From Arcticibacter pallidicorallinus (GTDB taxonomy: Bacteria; Bacteroidota; Bacteroidia; Sphingobacteriales; Sphingobacteriaceae), in assembly GCF_003002875.1 (NCBI RefSeq), contig NZ_PVTH01000016.1, positions 1-47,499 on the forward strand: a DNA stretch of 47,499 nucleotides, given 5' to 3'. How positions within the stretch are numbered: the first letter of the stretch is position 1; every line of letters begins with the position of its first letter. This document shows, piece after piece, positions 25,355 through 34,610 of this stretch. Made by a program: the position numbers and the translations under genes. The notes under the pieces were generated by a model. It saw nothing but the letters and a program-made list of their open reading frames with translations, was not told the DNA's origin and did no database searches.

Positions 25355-27322
25355 CTAATAGGTTATTGTCGGCTTAATGAAAATCACCGTAACGACCTTG
25401 TTCGTCGTCTTCTCTCTACTGCTGAACAACCATTTCAAAACGGGTATCCGGGACAAAAACGGCACACCCGAGCCTGAATCACTATTTTCAGTCCGCTCCA
25501 TTCCACCCAACACAATCATATCCTCGTTCCGGGCCCTTATAATGGACTCAAACTTACTAGTTGACTTAGGAGGAGGTGCATTTAGAGGCGGATTGCCAAT
25601 GAAATCAGAAATGTCTACCGTTATATTGAGGGTAACCTGATCATCGCCGGATACAATAGGACGAATATTGATTTTCAGATCTGCATTCACTTCCGTAAAC
25701 TGTTCCGTGACTACCGTCTGACTTGTTAGGGAAGGAATCACATTTTGTGTCTTAGTACTGAAATACCGGCTACTGCCTATGCTAAGAGAAGCCGTGTGCC
25801 CGTTGAGGGTAGATAATTTAGGCACCTGCCTCACCTCCGCATTACTATTGGCTTCCAAAGCACTCAATGTCACATAGAACTTAGGTGTTACCTTCCCTAA
25901 ATTAATGGAGGTACTGCTGCTTAAACGTGAGAGAAAATCATTAATAGATGCTGCTCCGAACGTATAGTCCAGGCCTGGAAAAACCGTCCCGCCAGTTTTC
26001 GCACTGTCAGACAATCCGGCTTTAATACCGGTGCTCACTGTTTTACCTTTCCGGATATCCATCAACGTAACTTCAATCAGAACCATAGGCACCAAACGGT
26101 CGATCTGCTTAATATAGCTCTCAATCTCAGCAATCTGGGGCGAAGAACCGGAGAGTAATAATGTGTTTTGCTCCCTGAATTCCTTGATTTCAACTCCCCT
26201 TCTCCATTCCGCAGGGATCATAGCCTGAACGGTATCGACCGACCGGTACTGAAGCTGAACCACTTTGTTCGTCCTGAGTCCCTCGAGTTTGCGCTCGCCG
26301 ATCAGATAAATACCGTTATCAACTCGATAGGTATAATCCGTACCCTGTAACAGTGCACTCATGAATCCATTAAAGGTTATATCCTGCACCTTGATAGTGA
26401 TTGCACCTTTCATGTCTGAGTAAATAAAATAGTTAATTCCGGCCTCCTGACAAGAAGCCTTCACCAGGTCAAGGATAGACGACCCCGTAGCATCTACACT
26501 CAATAGCTTTCCTGCTGGAGATGTCTTGCTGTTTATGGCGAACGGCCCTCCTGAACCTCCTGCTGCTCCTGTTCCAGGACCGGAATTCATATTATTAATC
26601 GGACGGGGCACCCTGCGAACCGCAGTATTTCGATCGCCATTGATAAACAATTGCTCACTATCCTCCAGAGCCTGAAAAATATATACATCATCCGCTGTTC
26701 TGGTCAGTTTTAGATTATTCGCATAGGCCAGTTTTTCTAGCGCAACATCAAAAGGAGCATCAGAAAAAAAAGCAGTAACAGAGTTATTCAGTAACGGCAC
26801 CGGTACAACTACATTTTTGCCACTTAACTGAGTTATCTTTCTCGCAACGTTACCAAGGGTATCACTATTAAGTTCGAGACTCAGGGTGTTAGCGGACGCA
26901 TTATACCGGGCCTTTATCTCCCGTTTAGGAATGACAGGACGTGGCTGCAACACTTTACTGACCGACATAATAGATCCGGTCAGATTAATATCCAGCTGAT
27001 ACTCCCGCGCGAGGAATAACAGTACGTTTAGCGCCGTTTCATTGGTAAAGTTGTTATATATTTTAAAATCCAGTTGCGGATCAACGTTGATATTCAGATT
27101 ATTGGATTGGGCCAACGCACGTAAAAATTCCTGAGCAGATGCCCCGGACATAGAGAGCTGAACTTTCTGGTTCAAGCCTGGCAATGTAACCGCAAGACTT
27201 CGCAGTCGTTCATCAACGACCCTAAGTCGCTCCTCTGCCTGAGGTTGTTGTCCGATAGCCCCTTGCAAAAAGCCCAGTAACAACACTAACTGAAAACAGA
27301 TTATTCTTCCCCTGCGTCTCAT
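25355..27322 (-). CDS. gspD: Secretin, GspD/PilQ-like
   Basis: About 655 residues from the ATG at 27322, which lies 13 bp after the gspE stop. An upstream in-frame start at 27406 would extend into gspE and bury the signal peptide. The chosen start gives a clean signal (MRRRGRIICFQLVLLLGFLQ, ending AIGQQ). Small N-domains come first ('GASAQEFLRALAQSNNLNI', 'FNGFMSALLQGTDYTYR', 'VKLQYRS'-like N3), then the secretin core ('VPKLSTLNGHTASLSIGSS' and the C-terminal 'DMIVLGGMERTENSDSGSG'/'PFLSRIPVLKWLF'). It forms the outer-membrane channel of the machine. Confidence 0.92.
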   Translation of the reverse strand: MRRRGRIICFQLVLLLGFLQGAIGQQPQAEERLRVVDERLRSLAVTLPGLNQKVQLSMSGASAQEFLRALAQSNNLNINVDPQLDFKIYNNFTNETALNVLLFLAREYQLDINLTGSIMSVSKVLQPRPVIPKREIKARYNASANTLSLELNSDTLGNVARKITQLSGKNVVVPVPLLNNSVTAFFSDAPFDVALEKLAYANNLKLTRTADDVYIFQALEDSEQLFINGDRNTAVRRVPRPINNMNSGPGTGAAGGSGGPFAINSKTSPAGKLLSVDATGSSILDLVKASCQEAGINYFIYSDMKGAITIKVQDITFNGFMSALLQGTDYTYRVDNGIYLIGERKLEGLRTNKVVQLQYRSVDTVQAMIPAEWRRGVEIKEFREQNTLLLSGSSPQIAEIESYIKQIDRLVPMVLIEVTLMDIRKGKTVSTGIKAGLSDSAKTGGTVFPGLDYTFGAASINDFLSRLSSSTSINLGKVTPKFYVTLSALEANSNAEVRQVPKLSTLNGHTASLSIGSSRYFSTKTQNVIPSLTSQTVVTEQFTEVNADLKINIRPIVSGDDQVTLNITVDISDFIGNPPLNAPPPKSTSKFESIIRARNEDMIVLGGMERTENSDSGSGVPFLSRIPVLKWLFSSREKTTNKVVTVIFIKPTITY

Positions 27323-27335
27323 GCAAATATTCTCC

Positions 27336-28766
27336 TCAATAATTAAATAACAATGGATAAATTTCATCCACAGACGTCTCTCCCGCAGCAAACAATTCAA
27401 ATGCATTCTCAGCCAGCGTTCTGATACATCGCTCCCTTAACAACTCATCTACATTCATATTTCCATTCTTAATATTCGCGGCCAATTCCTGATCAACAGG
27501 CACAACTTCATATACCGCCTTTCGCCCCCTGTAGCCCGTATAATAGCACTCAGGACATCCCTTTGCCACATAATGATGCTCAACCGGAAAAAACGGTTTA
27601 AACTGACGTGGAAAGATTTCCGGCGTCACCGGCACCTTTTCCTTACAAAGCGGACAAAGAATGCGTACAAGTCTTTGAGCTACGGTTGTATTTAACGTAT
27701 TCGCAACTAAAAACCCCGGTATGCCCATATCCATAAGCCTGGATACAGTACCCCAAGCTGAATTGGTATGAATGGTCGACAAAACAAGATGCCCCGTTAA
27801 AGCCGCTCGGATCGCCATATTGGCCGTTTCGGGATCTCGGATCTCCCCCACCATGATGACGTCCGGATCCTGTCGTAGGAAAGTACGGAGAGCAGAGGCA
27901 AATGTCAAACCGATACTCTCCTTCAAAGGCACTTGATTGATTCCCTCCAGCGTATACTCTACAGGATCCTCTATAGTCAGAATGTTCCTTGTCTCTTTAT
28001 TAAGCAGCTTCAGCGTCGCATATAATGTAGTAGTCTTTCCCGATCCCGTCGGGCCGCTAATGAGCAAAATGCCATTTGGTCGCTTTATTCCCTGCAAATA
28101 GTTTTGAAGATCAAAAGACGAGAGGCCTAGACTATTCAAGTCTATATCAGTGGCGCTATTATTTAAAAGTCTAAGTACTACCTTTTCTCCATGCAGAGTA
28201 GGCAGAACAGATACCCGTATATCGAAGTCCTCGTCTTTATGTCGGTAATGAATACGGCCGTCCTGAGGTAACCTTTTCTCCGCAATATCAAGGTTAGCCA
28301 TAATCTTCACCTTATTAACAAGTGCCGGATACTCGGTCTTTTCAAGCAGATACCGCTCTACCATCATTCCATCAATTCTTACCCGAACTCTGCACTTATT
28401 TTCATAAGCTTCCACGTGAATATCGCTGCTCTTAAGGCCTCTGGCTTCACTAATTAAGCCGTCTAGAAAATCCGTACCTGAGGTACTGAACGATGCTGCT
28501 TTTTTATCAGACCTTCCTTGCTCTCTGAAATAATAAGTTGATAATAGACGCGTAACTTCTTCCTCTGCTAGCGGCTCCAGATGAATTCTTTTACCCAGCA
28601 TGATTTCAAGTTCAGCAGAAAGCTGGTACAAATCAGCATCCTGTCCACAAAATAGATCACAAGTATCCTCCGAGTCTGAGGAAGGCAGAATCCTGTAGTG
28701 CCAAGCTTGTTCCCGGCTTAGCAGATGTAAATTCTCGCTCGATAAGATAATCCCTTGAGCACTCAT
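27336..28766 (-). CDS. gspE: Secretion ATPase GspE/PilB-like
   Basis: 476 residues from the ATG at 28766, which overlaps the prepilin peptidase stop (TGATG). An upstream in-frame start at 28793 is less likely. Walker A GPTGSGKTTTLYATL, Asp box 'ILTIEDPVEY', Walker B 'LRQDPDVIMVGEIRDPET' and His box 'GHLVLSTIHTN' are all intact. The C-terminal zinc motif is CPLC...CPEC. This is the cytoplasmic ATPase that drives pseudopilus assembly. No PilT-type retraction ATPase is seen in the window. Confidence 0.95.
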   Translation of the reverse strand: MSAQGIILSSENLHLLSREQAWHYRILPSSDSEDTCDLFCGQDADLYQLSAELEIMLGKRIHLEPLAEEEVTRLLSTYYFREQGRSDKKAASFSTSGTDFLDGLISEARGLKSSDIHVEAYENKCRVRVRIDGMMVERYLLEKTEYPALVNKVKIMANLDIAEKRLPQDGRIHYRHKDEDFDIRVSVLPTLHGEKVVLRLLNNSATDIDLNSLGLSSFDLQNYLQGIKRPNGILLISGPTGSGKTTTLYATLKLLNKETRNILTIEDPVEYTLEGINQVPLKESIGLTFASALRTFLRQDPDVIMVGEIRDPETANMAIRAALTGHLVLSTIHTNSAWGTVSRLMDMGIPGFLVANTLNTTVAQRLVRILCPLCKEKVPVTPEIFPRQFKPFFPVEHHYVAKGCPECYYTGYRGRKAVYEVVPVDQELAANIKNGNMNVDELLRERCIRTLAENAFELFAAGETSVDEIYPLLFNY

Positions 28767-29281
28767 CACTTCTCCAAATAAGAAAAAAACCACTCCGTTT
28801 CACCAACATCCCAACCTTTCGCCCGCAGATCCGCCATCAGGACAACAGCAAATATCATCGCTTGCAAGCCTGCTAATGGAATGTTCAAACTTCTTCTCTT
28901 TAGAGCAATTACCAACAGAGAAAACAGCAATATTACTCCCAAGCTTAGCATGTAAAAAAACAAATAATTTATTGGAGGAAGATAACAGCCAAGACAGAGC
29001 AGAAACAGAATATCTCCCCACCCAATATGTTCACGTGTCAGGTTAGTCCAAGTTTTATATTTAATGCGGAAGTATAGTGATAATAACAGAAACTGAACAG
29101 ATAGGAAGACTAAGTTCCAGCTCGTATCTACCATAATGGCAAAGGCATCCACGCCAGACAATCGGTCAAGAATTAATAATATTGTAAGCACAGGATACAT
29201 CCACCAGTAAACCGCACGCCAGCGCATGTCCTGTGCAAATAATAGTAGCAGCCATACAATAAGTACTATCTTGGTCAACAT
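28766..29281 (-). CDS. Prepilin peptidase, short form
   Basis: 171 residues and very hydrophobic, with about five membrane segments. The two catalytic aspartates are visible: Asp18 in 'FAQDMRWRAV' and the one in 'GWGDILFLL', the GxGD motif of family A24. The N-terminal methylation domain of classical PilD/GspO is missing, so it probably only cleaves leaders. Its start overlaps the GspG stop by 1 bp. It should process the GspG, I, J and K-like pseudopilins of the same operon. Confidence 0.85.
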   Translation of the reverse strand: MLTKIVLIVWLLLLFAQDMRWRAVYWWMYPVLTILLILDRLSGVDAFAIMVDTSWNLVFLSVQFLLLSLYFRIKYKTWTNLTREHIGWGDILFLLCLGCYLPPINYLFFYMLSLGVILLFSLLVIALKRRSLNIPLAGLQAMIFAVVLMADLRAKGWDVGETEWFFSYLEK

Positions 29282-29703
29282 TAGTCTGGCGTTATTTCCT
29301 TAAGATTCTTATCCTGATCAATCTCCCAAACATTAAACGTTCCATTACCATTAAAGTCTGCTACTGCGGTTGCACGAGCAACAAACGTGTTTGAGCTCGC
29401 CTGCACAATCTCAATTCGGTAATTGGCTCTTCCATCTTTACCGTCTGAACTCAATTTCTCCTGTATAAAACCAAGTTCATTCAGGTCCGTTGTGTACTTT
29501 GACTTCTCAAAAAAGAAGTTCTTTTCCAAGGTATGCATATGCTCTAATTGCAATTTGGCCTCTGTACTTTTGGCTTTTGTTATTAATGGCATCAAATTTG
29601 GTAGTGCGAGCAGCACGAGAATGCCTATAATGACCAATACAATTAGAATTTCGGTTAGTGTGTATGCTTTAAGTCTCTTTTCAAACAATTTTCCCTTTTT
29701 CAT
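29281..29703 (-). CDS. gspG: Major pseudopilin, GspG-like
   Basis: 140 residues. The leader ends 'RLKA' and is followed by YTLTEILIVLVIIGILVLLALP with Glu5, then a helix and a small C-terminal domain with 'YTTDLNELGF' as in GspG/type IV pilins. It is the first gene of the secretion operon and probably its most abundant product. The leader's last residue is Ala rather than Gly. The 233-bp region upstream separates it from the divergent LytTR regulator gene. Confidence 0.9.
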   Translation of the reverse strand: MKKGKLFEKRLKAYTLTEILIVLVIIGILVLLALPNLMPLITKAKSTEAKLQLEHMHTLEKNFFFEKSKYTTDLNELGFIQEKLSSDGKDGRANYRIEIVQASSNTFVARATAVADFNGNGTFNVWEIDQDKNLKEITPD

Positions 29704-29936
29704 AATTTCTATGATACAGCGTTAAATCTAACGGAGAGAGTGCATTTACTAAAACTATTTACACCAAACAAGGAGTTTGCGGGACGAAAGAGTCGATAAT
29801 CATGATATCTGAAAAACAGAGCATATTTGTTTTTATATTGATTTTTATTTTTTCACCTTGCGAGAAATAATGAGCAATAATTTCTACTTTTGTATAGCTT
29901 TAATGCTCACCTTATCAACTTATTATAACCTAACCT
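29704..29936. promoter_or_regulatory. Divergent intergenic region between the secretion operon and the LytTR gene
   Basis: AT-rich, 233 bp. On the plus strand TACTTTTG (29885-29892) fits a Bacteroidota -7 box for the LytTR gene, whose ATG is 44 bp on. I see no convincing -33 element at the usual distance. On the minus strand no clear promoter stands out. The ACTGCA-N7-TGCAGT palindrome is absent, so the machine operon appears to use a different promoter class from the fibre and RHS genes. Confidence 0.45.
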
Positions 29937-30713
29937 ATGATTAAATGCTACATCTTTGGAGATGATTCAACCAAGCAGTTGATTAACAATTTCATCCCAA
30001 CTTTATCCCCAATTTTTTACTTGGGATCGTCTTTAGATTTCAGAACAGCATTCAAGGACATCGTCTTAAACAAACCCGATTTTATCTTCGTCGATATTGA
30101 ACGTGTTAATGCTGATCCCTTCGAAATTATCCTATTAAGGCAGATATCGCCAGTGCTGTTTACCACAGGTATAAAGCACGAAGCAGAAGTGCAAAACTCT
30201 AAAAAGGTACTTAAATCACCTGCTGGCGTTCAACCTGAGGTAGTGCAGATGCTTGAAGAAGCGGGAATAGCGCTTTCAGCCAAACGTCCTAACAAAGATG
30301 ATCATCCTACTTACCCGATTACGATAATTATCAAGACAAACTCAAAGGGCTTATACGGCGGAATTGAAGTTCTAATTAAGTTAGATGAAATCATATACGT
30401 CGAATCAGTCAAAAATTATCTGGACATTCATCTAGACGGTAACAGACATCATCGGTCATACATGACTCTCAAAAGCATGGAAAACGAGTTATCTGGTGAC
30501 TTCGAAAGGGTAAATAAATCTTTCATTATCAACCTAAATAAGATCACATCTATAGAAGGAAATGATTTTCTGATCTTAAATTATAATGAAAAAAACCGGA
30601 TTCCGATTGGCCCAACCTACAAGAAACAGTTTGCCGAATGGAAAAAGGGAAAACAATTTAAATCTATAGGAACAGACGATGACTCGATAATTGCTAGTGG
30701 AAAATCTTCCTAA
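29937..30713 (+). CDS. LytTR-type DNA-binding regulator with degenerate receiver-like domain
   Basis: 258 residues. The N-terminal ~115 residues look like a degenerate receiver ('KPDFIFVDIE' at the usual phospho-Asp strand) but lack the full acidic pocket. The C-terminal half (~140-245) is a LytTR domain: 'IIYVESVKNYLDIHL', 'RSYMTLKSMENEL', 'FERVNKSFIINLNKI', 'IPIGPTYKKQFAEW'. It is one of the few plus-strand genes, divergent from the secretion operon and between the machine and the fibre arrays. That makes it a good candidate regulator of either. The stop overlaps the end of the convergent HTH gene by 4 bp. Confidence 0.85.
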   Translation: MIKCYIFGDDSTKQLINNFIPTLSPIFYLGSSLDFRTAFKDIVLNKPDFIFVDIERVNADPFEIILLRQISPVLFTTGIKHEAEVQNSKKVLKSPAGVQPEVVQMLEEAGIALSAKRPNKDDHPTYPITIIIKTNSKGLYGGIEVLIKLDEIIYVESVKNYLDIHLDGNRHHRSYMTLKSMENELSGDFERVNKSFIINLNKITSIEGNDFLILNYNEKNRIPIGPTYKKQFAEWKKGKQFKSIGTDDDSIIASGKSS

Positions 30714-30940
30714 TTTTCGTAGAAACGTAGCTGAAATTGCCCCTTCGTGCCATAATAATAAGTCTGCTTTGATCTTGAATATTTAATCGGCGCTCCCAGC
30801 TCCCGCATTTCACTAAGAAAGCCATAGAGTGTTCTTTCTGAAATATTCAATCGCACAGCAAGTTGATTAGGCGTACCAGTGGACTTATGCCTGATCAAGT
30901 GATCTAGTCTTTCCAGACGGTCTAAAAGCTCAGATAACAT
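30710..30940 (-). CDS. Small winged-helix/HTH protein
   Basis: 76 residues. 'PNQLAVRLNISERTLYGFLSEM' is a helix-turn-helix of the HTH_11/DeoR type, followed by 'GAPIKYSRSKQTYYY', which looks like the wing. There is no effector domain. It converges on the LytTR gene with a 4-bp overlap. It could bind the promoter palindromes as a dimer, but nothing in the sequence shows that. Confidence 0.7.
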   Translation of the reverse strand: MLSELLDRLERLDHLIRHKSTGTPNQLAVRLNISERTLYGFLSEMRELGAPIKYSRSKQTYYYGTKGQFQLRFYEN

Positions 30941-31089
30941 ATGAAAGTGTTTAGGTCGAGAGTCATTTCATATTTTATTTCCAATATCTTTCTATAAAGA
31001 ATGACTGAAATTTATTGAGGTAATATTCGCCAGGAAAAACTTAAAGAAAAAATCATTTATATCAATTCATACAGATCAGGGATGAAAAA

Positions 31090-31923
31090 TCACTTTTCAA
31101 GGATTTGTTTAATAGCTAACTGTTGTCTTTCATTTTCCTCTTGAATCTTTTCATTCTCTTTCTTCAAAGCAATAACATGAAGAGTTAGTTCCTCAATCTT
31201 GCGGAGTAAAATCGCATTCATCTCACCCAATGACACCCCCTGTTCGTGCACTTCCTTTGCAGAGGGGACTCCAGGTAAATGCTTCTTTTCCTTAATGAAT
31301 TGCTGGATCTCTTTAAGCGATTTAAGTTCGTACGTCTTATCAAACACATAGTCAGGCCAGTTCTGATTGTCGACCTTGACTTCTCGGGCCCTGATCCTTC
31401 CGTTTACCGATAATCGCTCAGATGGATTCGAAGTACCAATACCTACATTGCCTCCTTCCTGAGTAGACTTAATCACCATTGTTAAATCCTGATAATTTCC
31501 AAACTGAGAAATATATTGGTGAGCGGTATAGAAATGAATATCAGAAGCCCTCACATTGGCGGCCCATGTGAATGTACCTGGCCTATCTGTAAAAACAATC
31601 TCTGCACTAGCAGTCGATGATTTTACAGCATCTAGTGTGGAGAAAAAACTCAACGCAGGGAATTTGTAGGTTTCATTACTACCGAAGTAATTACCGCCCT
31701 TGATTTCAATTGACTTGTTGCTCTCCCCAGCACCGATAGTGATTTAACTTGTGGTTGGTGAGGTGCCTATTCCTAAGTTGCCCGATGCCGGGAGGGTATT
31801 TGATTGAGCACACAACAGCGTCGAGAAAAATATCGCAGTAACGAAGACGAAGCAGAATTTGATGAATGTTCTCCAGATTAAAGAATACTGTTTAAGCTCG
31901 TAATTATGATTGATTTCAAACAT
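31090..31923 (-). pseudogene. Fibre-like gene with an in-frame stop (T6, subtype A)
   Basis: From ATG at 31923 the frame gives a long signal region (ending STLLCAQ), 'LPASGNLGIGTSPTTS', then TAA at 31744-31746 (codon 60). It then continues in the same frame with 'ITIGAGESNKSIEIKGG', 'GNVGIGTSNPSERLSVNG' and a complete subtype A module (WPDYVF, HLPGVPSAKEV, KIEELTLHVI). A single AAA-to-TAA change would explain it. It is the last gene of the six-gene operon from 36468. Only a fragment, or a product re-initiated at the TTG at 31653, could be made. Confidence 0.75.
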
Positions 31924-31942
31924 GAAATGATCGCTATTATTT

Positions 31943-32887
31943 CTACTTTCTTTTTTTCAAAAGATCTATTTCTTTTTGCTGTTTATCAAGCCTGTCGTTT
32001 TGGTTGATCAAGTATAGAGTCAACTCCTCAATCTTTTTCAGCAATCTCGCGTTCATTTCCCCTACATCTATCCCATTATCAGCAACTTCATCAGCTGATG
32101 GGATACCGGGCAGATGTTTATTCTGCTGGATAAAACCTTTGATATCAGTTAAGGTTGGTAACACATACTCTGGGGAAAAGACATAATCGGGCCAGTTATC
32201 CATTTCCACTTTAATCTCCTTCGCTCTGATCTTACCGTTCACCGATAGTTTTTCTTGAGGATCCATTGTGCCTAAACCCATATTTCCGAGATTGTTGATG
32301 ATAACCTGTGGATTGGAATAAACCGTCCCTGCTTCTACTGAGGCAGGGACGGCTGTATGAAAAATTATACTCCCTTGGTATGACTGACTATTTCCGGGAA
32401 TCAAAATACCCGCACCGCTCATGGACGAATGAGTCTTTGAGATCTTTAACTGTGTGTGACTATTGGAAGAAATATATAAGTTTGAACCTAATAATATGGA
32501 GGAGTGATTGTCAGTTCCAAGTGTCATGTAATTGGCAGGACCACTGTTAGTCTCCTGATTAAAACCAAACGATGCGTTTCCGCTCTTAAGAAATCCATTT
32601 ACTATCTCAATTTTCTCAGAAGGCTCAAAGACACCGATACCTAAAGCTCCGTTATTTTTGACCCAAAACCAGTCGCCCATCCTTACTCCGCCTGTAAAGT
32701 CACCTCCATAATTTAGACTTAATTGATTATGCTCATCATGCACCAGTGCCCTGCCACCGCTTCCCCTCGGGGGATGTCGAAGGATCACATCCGCTCCTCC
32801 ATTAAAATAAAACTCGTTGGTTTGGCAATAAGCTCCAAGAGAAAAAAATAACGCGAACAGATTACTAATTAAAAAAAGATTTTTCAT
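31943..32887 (-). CDS. Secreted fibre-like protein (T7, subtype A)
   Basis: 314 residues with a signal peptide (1-21, GAYCQ). The body contains 'GALGIGVFEPSEKIEIVNG' and 'GNMGLGTMDPQEKLSVNGKI' around a Gly/Ser-rich beta section, then RAKEIKVEMDNWPDYVF, HLPGIPSADEV, GEMNARLLKKIEELTLYLI and a coil. There is a 110-bp gap before it, containing a TTGCTG-N8-CAGCAA hairpin at 32974-32993 without a T-run. It may belong to the upstream operon or have its own weak promoter. Confidence 0.84.
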   Translation of the reverse strand: MKNLFLISNLFALFFSLGAYCQTNEFYFNGGADVILRHPPRGSGGRALVHDEHNQLSLNYGGDFTGGVRMGDWFWVKNNGALGIGVFEPSEKIEIVNGFLKSGNASFGFNQETNSGPANYMTLGTDNHSSILLGSNLYISSNSHTQLKISKTHSSMSGAGILIPGNSQSYQGSIIFHTAVPASVEAGTVYSNPQVIINNLGNMGLGTMDPQEKLSVNGKIRAKEIKVEMDNWPDYVFSPEYVLPTLTDIKGFIQQNKHLPGIPSADEVADNGIDVGEMNARLLKKIEELTLYLINQNDRLDKQQKEIDLLKKRK

Positions 32888-32997
32888 TTTATTTTCTGAT
32901 TATACTTATGCTATTCTCTTATAATCTAGATTTTGACTACCAGAAAACGGTGTTTGATCCTCCAATTTCACCTGTTGCTGGCCTTATTCAGCAAGTT

Positions 32998-33648
32998 TTA
33001 ATAGCGTCGGTGGATTCCATTACTTCTATTCACCAAGTCCTCAACCTGATCCTCTATAATCTCGAGCCGTCTGCTTTGGTCATGATTAATAGCCTTTTCT
33101 ACGTTTAGCTGTTTTTCCTTTTCTATCAAATGAAGTGTTAATTCTTCGATTTTTTTCAGAAGCTTCCCATTCATCCTCCCAAGGTCTATTCCATTTTTCT
33201 CAACTTCTTTTGCAGAAGGAACCTCTGGGAGGTGTTTATTCATTCTGACAAAGCTCTCAATTTCAGATAAAGTAGAAGGACGGTAAGCGGCATCAAAGAC
33301 ATAATCAGGCCAGTTAGCTACCTCAACCTTGATCTCATGTGCTCGAATCTTCCCGTTCACGGATAAGGCTTCCTGCGGTGTCAGGGTTCCAACTCCAACC
33401 TTACTCATCAACAAGATTTTGTCACCTAGACCTGATTTGAGTACCAGACCGTACTCGTCGCCTTCTGACTGAATATAACTATGCTCTCCGTCAGCCCAGA
33501 TTTGGATATTGTCCCATGTTGCCCATGAACTTTCTCTATTATATGCCTTAATTATCCCCTGAACATCAAATGATTGCGGAACGCCTGTCTGGCAAAATCC
33601 AGCATAAGGAAGAAGGACCAACAAAGCACACTGTAAAAACTTTCTCAT
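32998..33648 (-). CDS. Secreted fibre-like protein, short (T8, subtype A)
   Basis: 216 residues, the shortest intact member. Signal peptide 1-19 (AGFCQ), a single repeat 'SKVGVGTLTPQEALSVNGKI', then RAHEIKVEVANWPDYVF, HLPEVPSAKEV, GRMNGKLLKKIEELTLHLI and a long coiled coil of about 45 residues. Gly-Arg-Met-Asn replaces the usual GEMN. It shows how little body is needed between signal and module. It starts 22 bp after the preceding family gene. Confidence 0.84.
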   Translation of the reverse strand: MRKFLQCALLVLLPYAGFCQTGVPQSFDVQGIIKAYNRESSWATWDNIQIWADGEHSYIQSEGDEYGLVLKSGLGDKILLMSKVGVGTLTPQEALSVNGKIRAHEIKVEVANWPDYVFDAAYRPSTLSEIESFVRMNKHLPEVPSAKEVEKNGIDLGRMNGKLLKKIEELTLHLIEKEKQLNVEKAINHDQSRRLEIIEDQVEDLVNRSNGIHRRY

Positions 33649-33670
33649 ATTTTATTCTTTGATTAAATAA

Positions 33671-34579
33671 TTATTTACTCAACTGTTCGTTGACTATTTT
33701 CTTGAGCACTGTAATCTCTTTAGCCTGATCAATAAGATGTAAAGTCAGTTCTTCAATTTTTTGCAGAAGCTTACTGTTCATCTGACCCAATTCAATTCCA
33801 CCAGCTGAAACTTCTGCCGCAGATGGTATTCCAGGTAGATGTCTATTAGCTTTTATAAAGCGATCTGTGTGCTCGAGACTCGGAAGTTCATAGGATGAAT
33901 CAAAAACATAATCAGGCCAGTTCTCTGCTTCAACTTTTATTTCTTTTGCCCTGATCTTCCCGTTAACATCCAAGTGCGTAGTCGGATTCCTAGTATTGAT
34001 ACCTACGTAACCGTTTGACAGGGCTCTTATCGCTTGGACTCCGTTAGCAGAATTCCATAGATTACCGACTATCAGATCCCAATCATTTGTCATTGGCAAA
34101 TACCCGGTTGTAGAGGTTGAATTACCGCGATAACTGAGGGCAGTGAAACCTGATGAAAAGTTAATTGACCTGATTTTGATTTCTACAGGCAAGGGTGTAT
34201 CTATTCCGAGCGTATTAACCGCCCTTATTCTGAATTTGTGTACCGCAGGATTAACATCTATAGTAAAGTTGTAAAATTCATTACTGGACGTGTAGACATT
34301 ATTATTAGTTCGGCCCGCTTCCCTCCAAACGTCAGGATTAGCATGAGATGCTGAAGCTATATGTGTTGCAGCTGCCGCAATATTCCCCCTCGTATACGCA
34401 ATTGATATTTCGTAATAGCCGGAAGCCGCAGCTGCTACCGGAGATGCTTGCGAAAATTCCACATAATCTCCCACTACATAATTTGAAGGAAATGTGACTG
34501 TAGTTGTAAATATATCAATATTTTGAGCCTGCGCCGTAAAGGTTAATAGTGTTACAAAGATGATTAAGGTTGACTTCAT
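33671..34579 (-). CDS. Secreted fibre-like protein (T9, subtype A)
   Basis: 302 residues with signal peptide 1-18 (TFTAQ). The N-terminal domain (~19-150), with 'VEFSQASPVAAAASGYYEISIAYTR', looks like a beta-sandwich not shared with other members here. It is followed by 'GYVGINTRNPTTHLDVNGKI' and a subtype A module (RAKEIKVEAENWPDYVF, HLPGIPSAAEV, GQMNSKLLQKIEELTLHLI). It is the third gene of the operon starting at 36468. Confidence 0.84.
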   Translation of the reverse strand: MKSTLIIFVTLLTFTAQAQNIDIFTTTVTFPSNYVVGDYVEFSQASPVAAAASGYYEISIAYTRGNIAAAATHIASASHANPDVWREAGRTNNNVYTSSNEFYNFTIDVNPAVHKFRIRAVNTLGIDTPLPVEIKIRSINFSSGFTALSYRGNSTSTTGYLPMTNDWDLIVGNLWNSANGVQAIRALSNGYVGINTRNPTTHLDVNGKIRAKEIKVEAENWPDYVFDSSYELPSLEHTDRFIKANRHLPGIPSAAEVSAGGIELGQMNSKLLQKIEELTLHLIDQAKEITVLKKIVNEQLSK

Positions 34580-34610
34580 TATATGTGATTAATTTTAAAT
34601 GCAGAATACT

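Noticed and set aside
32974-32993. TTGCTG-N8-CAGCAA hairpin between T8 and T7 as a terminator
   Set aside because: Only a 6-bp stem and no T-run in the gene direction. It is too weak to claim that the operon ends there.
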